From: Cervus elaphus
Taxonomy: Eukaryota; Chordata; Mammalia; Artiodactyla; Cervidae
Assembly (NCBI RefSeq): GCF_910594005.1
Contig: NC_057827.1
Coordinates: 5,270,001-5,334,000 of the forward strand
Length of the DNA stretch: 64,000 nt
Direction: 5' to 3'
The notes beneath the pieces are model-generated. The model saw only the letters and a list, made by a program, of their open reading frames with translations. It was not told the origin of the DNA and did not search any database. A program made the position numbers and the translations under genes. This document shows positions 61,374 through 64,000 of this stretch, in pieces; the stretch's first letter is position 1, and every line of letters starts with the position of its first letter.

Positions 61374-63175
61374 TCAGTTCCTCTTCACTCTCTGCCATAA
61401 GGGTGGTGTCATCTGCATATCTGAGGTTATTGATATTTCTTCCTTCAATCTTGATTCCAGGCTGTGCTTCTTCAGCCCAGCGTTTCTCATGATGTACTCT
61501 GCATATAAGTTAAATAAGCAGGGTGACAATGTACAGCCTTGACATACTCCTTTTCCTATTTGGAACCAGTCTGTTGTTCCATGTCCAGTTCTAACTGTTG
61601 CTTCCTCACCTGCATACAGGTTTCTCAAGAGGCAAGTCAGGTGATCTGGTATTCCCATCTCTTTCTAAATTTTCCACACTTTATTGTGATCCACACAGTC
61701 AAAGGCTTTGGCATAGTCAATAAAGCAGAAAGAGATGTTTTTCTGGAACTCTCTTGCTTTTTCGTTGATCCAGCAGATATTGGCAGTTTGATCTCTGCTT
61801 CCTCTGCCTTTCCTAAAACCAGCTTGAACATCTGGAAGTTCATGGTTCACGTATTGCTGAAGCCTGGCTTGGAGAATTTTGAGCATTACTTTACTAGCGT
61901 GTGAGATGAGCGCAAGTGTGCAGTAGTTTGAGCATTCTTTGGAATTGCCTTTCTTAGGGATTGGAATCAAAACTGACCTCTTCCAGTCCTATGGCCACTG
62001 CTGAGTTTTCCAAATTTGTTGGCATATTGAGTGCATCACTTTAACAGCATCATCTTTCAGGATTTGAAATAGCTCAACTGGAATTCCATCAAATCCACTA
62101 GCTTTGTTCATAGGGATGCTTTCTAAGGCCCACTTGACTTCACATTCCAGGATGTCTGGCTCTAGGTGAGTGATCACACCATTGTGATTATCTGGCTCAT
62201 GAAGATTTTTTTGTACAGTTCTTCTGTGTATTCTTGCCACCTCTTCTTAATATCTTCTGCTTCTGTTAGGTCCATATCATTTCTGTCCTTTATCGAACCC
62301 ATCTTTGCCTGAAATATTCCCTTGGTATCTTTAAGTTTCTTGAAGAGATCTCTAGTCTTTCCCATTCTGCTGTTTTCCTCTATTTCTTTGCATTGATCGC
62401 TGGAAGCAACCTAGATGCCCATCAGCAGATGAATGGATAAGGAAGCTGTGGTACATATACACCATGGAATATTACTCAGCCATTAAAAAGAATTCATTTG
62501 AATCAGTCCTAATGAGATGGATGAAACTGGAGCCCATTATACATAGTGAAGTAAGCCAGAAAGATAAAGATCGCTGAGCAAGGTTTTCTTATCTCTCCTG
62601 GTTATTCTTTGGAACTCTGCATTCAAATTGGAATATCTTTCCTTTTCTCCTTTGCTTTTTGCTTCTCTTCTTTTCACAGCTATTTGTAAGGCCTCCTCAG
62701 ACAACCATTTTGCCTTTTTGCATTTCTTTTCCATGGGGATGGTATTGATCCCTGTCTCCAGTACAATGTCACGAACCTCCATCCATAGTTCATCAGGCTC
62801 TCTGTCTATCAGATCTAGTCCCTTAAATCTATTTCTCACTTCTACTGTATAGTCATAAGGGATTTGATTTAGGTCATAACTGAATGGTCTATTGGTTTTC
62901 CCTACTTTCTTCAGTTTAAGTCTGAATTTGGCAATAAGGAGTTCATGATCTGAGCCACAGTCAGTTCCTGGTCTTGTTTTTCCTGACTGTATAGAGTTTC
63001 TCCATCTCTGGCTGCAAAGAATGTAATCAATCTGATTTTGGTGTTGACCATCTGGTGATGTCCATGTGTAGAGTCTTCTCTTGTGTTGTTGGAAGAGGGT
63101 GTTTGCTATGACCAGTGCGTTCTCTTGGCAAAACTCTATTAGCCTTTGCCCTGCTTCATTCTGTACTCCAAGGCC
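61374..63175 (-). pseudogene. BovB ORF2: endonuclease end, linker and RT, broken
   Basis: Read right to left: the endonuclease C-terminus (63175 to about 62900, with QNQIDYILCSQRWRNSIQ and the catalytic-type SDH in GTDCGSDHELLIAKF), a connector (to about 62577), an L1 insert, more connector (62394-61989, PMNKASGFDGIPVELFQ), then RT (61970-61374, CFIDYAKAFDCVDHNK, GVCQGCTLSPCLFNLYAEY). Breaks: the L1 insertion, a frame change near 61980, an in-frame stop near 61664 (KVWKI then stop), and a frameshift after LFNLYAEYIMRNAGL so that the YADD box falls out of frame (about 61400-61430). Such a protein nicks target DNA and copies the element RNA; this copy cannot. Confidence 0.85.
62403..62568 (+). 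mobile_element. 166-bp internal L1 piece without poly(A), in BovB
   Basis: Plus-strand L1 ORF2 sequence from GAAGCAACCTAGATGCCC to AAGCCAGAAAGATAAA, both ends internal to L1. A perfect 8-bp duplication GATCGCTG at 62395-62402 and 62569-62576. BovB continues exactly across it. Confidence 0.9.
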
Positions 63176-63195
63176 ATTACAACAGTAACTTGGCA
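63176..63195. repeat. array remnant between BovB and L1
   Basis: ATTACAACAGTAACTTGGCA matches the ATTACAACAACAGCTTTGG block of the array unit and continues the unit broken at 60628. It shows that the array reached this far before the L1 junction. Confidence 0.7.
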
Positions 63196-64000
63196 AGCCA
63201 AAGCAATATTGAGAAAAAAGAATGGAACTGGAGGAATCAATCTGCCTGACTTCAGGCTCTATTACAAAGCCACAGCCATCAAGACAATGTGGTACTGGCA
63301 CAAAGACAGAAATATAGATCAATGGAACAAAATAGAAAGCCCAGAGATAAATCCACGAACCTATGGACAACTTATCTTTGACAAAGGAGGCAAGGGTATA
63401 CAATGGAAAAAAGACAACCTCTTTAACAAGTGGTGCTGGACAACCTGGTCAATCACTTGTAAAAGAATGAAACTAGAACACTTTCTAACACCATACACAA
63501 AAATAAACTCAAAATGGATTAAAGATCTAAATGTAAGACCAGAAACTATAAAACTCCTAGAGGAAAACATAGGCAAAACACTCTCTGACATAAATCACAG
63601 CAGGATCCTCTATGACCCACCTCCCAAAGTATTGGGAATGAAAGCAAAAATAAGCAAATGGGACCTAATGAAACGTAAAAGCTTTTGCACAACAAAGGAA
63701 ACTATAAGCAAGGTGAAAAGACAGTCTTCAGAATGGGAGAAAATAATAGCAAATGAAGCAACAGACAAAGGATTAATCTCAAAAATATACGAGCAACTCC
63801 TGCAGCTCAATTTCAGGAAAATAAATGACCCAATCAAAAAATGGGTCAAAGAACTAAACAGACATTTCTCCAAAGAAGACATACAGATGGCTAACAAACA
63901 CATGAAAAGATGCTCAACATCACTCATTATCAGAGAAATGCAAATCAAAACCACAATGAGGTTTACACACCAGTCAGGATGGCTGTTATCCAAAAGTCTA
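63196..64000 (+). mobile_element. ruminant L1, starts within ORF2, runs off the window
   Basis: Begins AGCCAAAGCAATATTGAG, deep in ORF2, directly after the array remnant, and reaches the window end. Its start inside ORF2 marks a 5' truncation; the 3' end and any target duplication are beyond 64000. Confidence 0.9.
63197..64000 (+). pseudogene. L1 ORF2 post-RT segment, 268 codons open, partial
   Basis: One frame is free of stops from 63197 to the last base. It reads KKNGTGGINLPDFRLYYK, then MWYWHKDRNIDQWNKIES, KWCWTTWSITCKRMKLEHF, a KWIKDLNVRPETIKLLEEN segment and IIREMQIKTTMR, the thumb/C-terminal part of ORF2p. Near 63963 the sequence AGGTTTACACACCAGTC is about 4 nt shorter than the other L1 copies here, so the tail after MR is out of frame. 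ORF2p is the L1 endonuclease/RT; only its post-RT part is represented, and no start codon context is present. Confidence 0.85.

Larger units (their letters stand above)
60629..63175 (-). mobile_element. BovB LINE, longest copy, endonuclease end to 3' terminus
   Basis: Minus-strand BovB of about 2.4 kb (excluding a 166-bp L1 insert). The 3' terminus has GTCAGTCAGTCAGTTCAGTC at 60638-60657. A perfect duplication ATTACAA at 60622-60628 and 63176-63182 shows it entered an array unit at the ATTACAACAACAG block. It is the most complete BovB in the window but still lacks the 5' region and much of the endonuclease. Confidence 0.93.
22600..63195. repeat. large diverged tandem array, unit about 330-350 bp (overall extent with insertions)
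   Basis: A unit of about 340 bp recurs head-to-tail from about 22.6 kb. Anchor blocks present in most units: GAAACATGTTTTTGTGAACC, GATGGCAAAAGAAGTATTTT, CTGCCAGAAAAACACACTGG, TCATCTGACAGTACAGTTTC, AACAGGTATGGCAGTCAAC and ACAGAACACTCTCCCCTGA. TGAACCTGGG-type anchors at 22921, 23263, 23602, 23914, 24254, 24918, 25578, 25912 and 26214 give spacings near 330; those between about 40.09 and 43.24 kb give about 350. Removing insertions leaves about 27 kb, roughly 75-80 units. Units differ from each other substantially, so this is an old array. I do not recognise the family; it is not one of the cattle satellites I can recall by unit sequence. Coding potential is poor: all frames of the typical unit contain stops. 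Confidence 0.93.

Noticed and set aside
22600..63195. Centromeric satellite with CENP-B boxes
   Set aside because: I saw no CENP-B-box-like motif, and the heavy divergence and transposon load do not fit an active centromere.

Overview
This window is vertebrate, non-genic DNA from a ruminant, most likely a bovid. The diagnosis rests on BovB (RTE) LINEs, Bov-tA and BOV-A2 SINEs and a ruminant-type L1, all recognised directly in the sequence. I found no intact host protein gene, no structural RNA gene and no CRISPR array. Nearly every open frame is a retrotransposon ORF remnant, a chance frame in a tandem repeat, or an antisense shadow.

Left block (1-22.6 kb): a graveyard of nested retrotransposons. 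Old L1 fragments lie at 0.4-0.6, 2.5-6.0, 6.7-7.3 and 18.0-19.5 kb. A long ruminant L1 on the + strand spans about 11.9-18.05 kb and keeps part of its 5' UTR. BovB copies lie at 0.67-2.5, 9.3-10.06, 14.26-15.18, 19.48-20.85 (with its 5' part inverted) and 21.3-22.6 kb. SINEs are scattered between them. Two solo LTRs of one class I ERV group sit at 1314-2002 (inside BovB, duplication AAGT) and 12985-13608 (inside L1, duplication GTAC).

Central and right block (22.6-63.2 kb): a large, diverged tandem array with a unit of about 330-350 bp. After subtracting insertions about 27 kb remains, roughly 75-80 units. In the middle the units alternate between two sequence types (A and B), a dimeric higher-order repeat of about 680 bp. 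The array is interrupted by a 78-bp processed mRNA 3' end (30.5 kb), a 405-bp LTR with a 6-bp duplication (31.45-31.86 kb), an internally deleted + strand ERV1 provirus (35.35-39.97 kb), a BOV-A2 SINE (43.7 kb), a BovB fragment (45.45-46.4 kb), a - strand ERV1 provirus with an exact 4-bp duplication (48.27-53.2 kb, itself carrying an L1), and a 2.5-kb BovB (60.63-63.18 kb). About 20 bp of array survive between that BovB and a ruminant L1 whose ORF2 frame is open to the window end (63.2-64.0 kb).

The insertions carry their own target-site duplications and fall at different phases of the unit, so they hit an already amplified array. The relative order can be read from the nesting: array, then ERV/BovB/SINE, then L1 inside an ERV or LTR inside a BovB. 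The array is the most likely undescribed element here. I do not recognise its family and cannot name a function. Chromosome location cannot be determined from the sequence. Calls were made by eye; repeat family names are my recognition and were not checked against a library.
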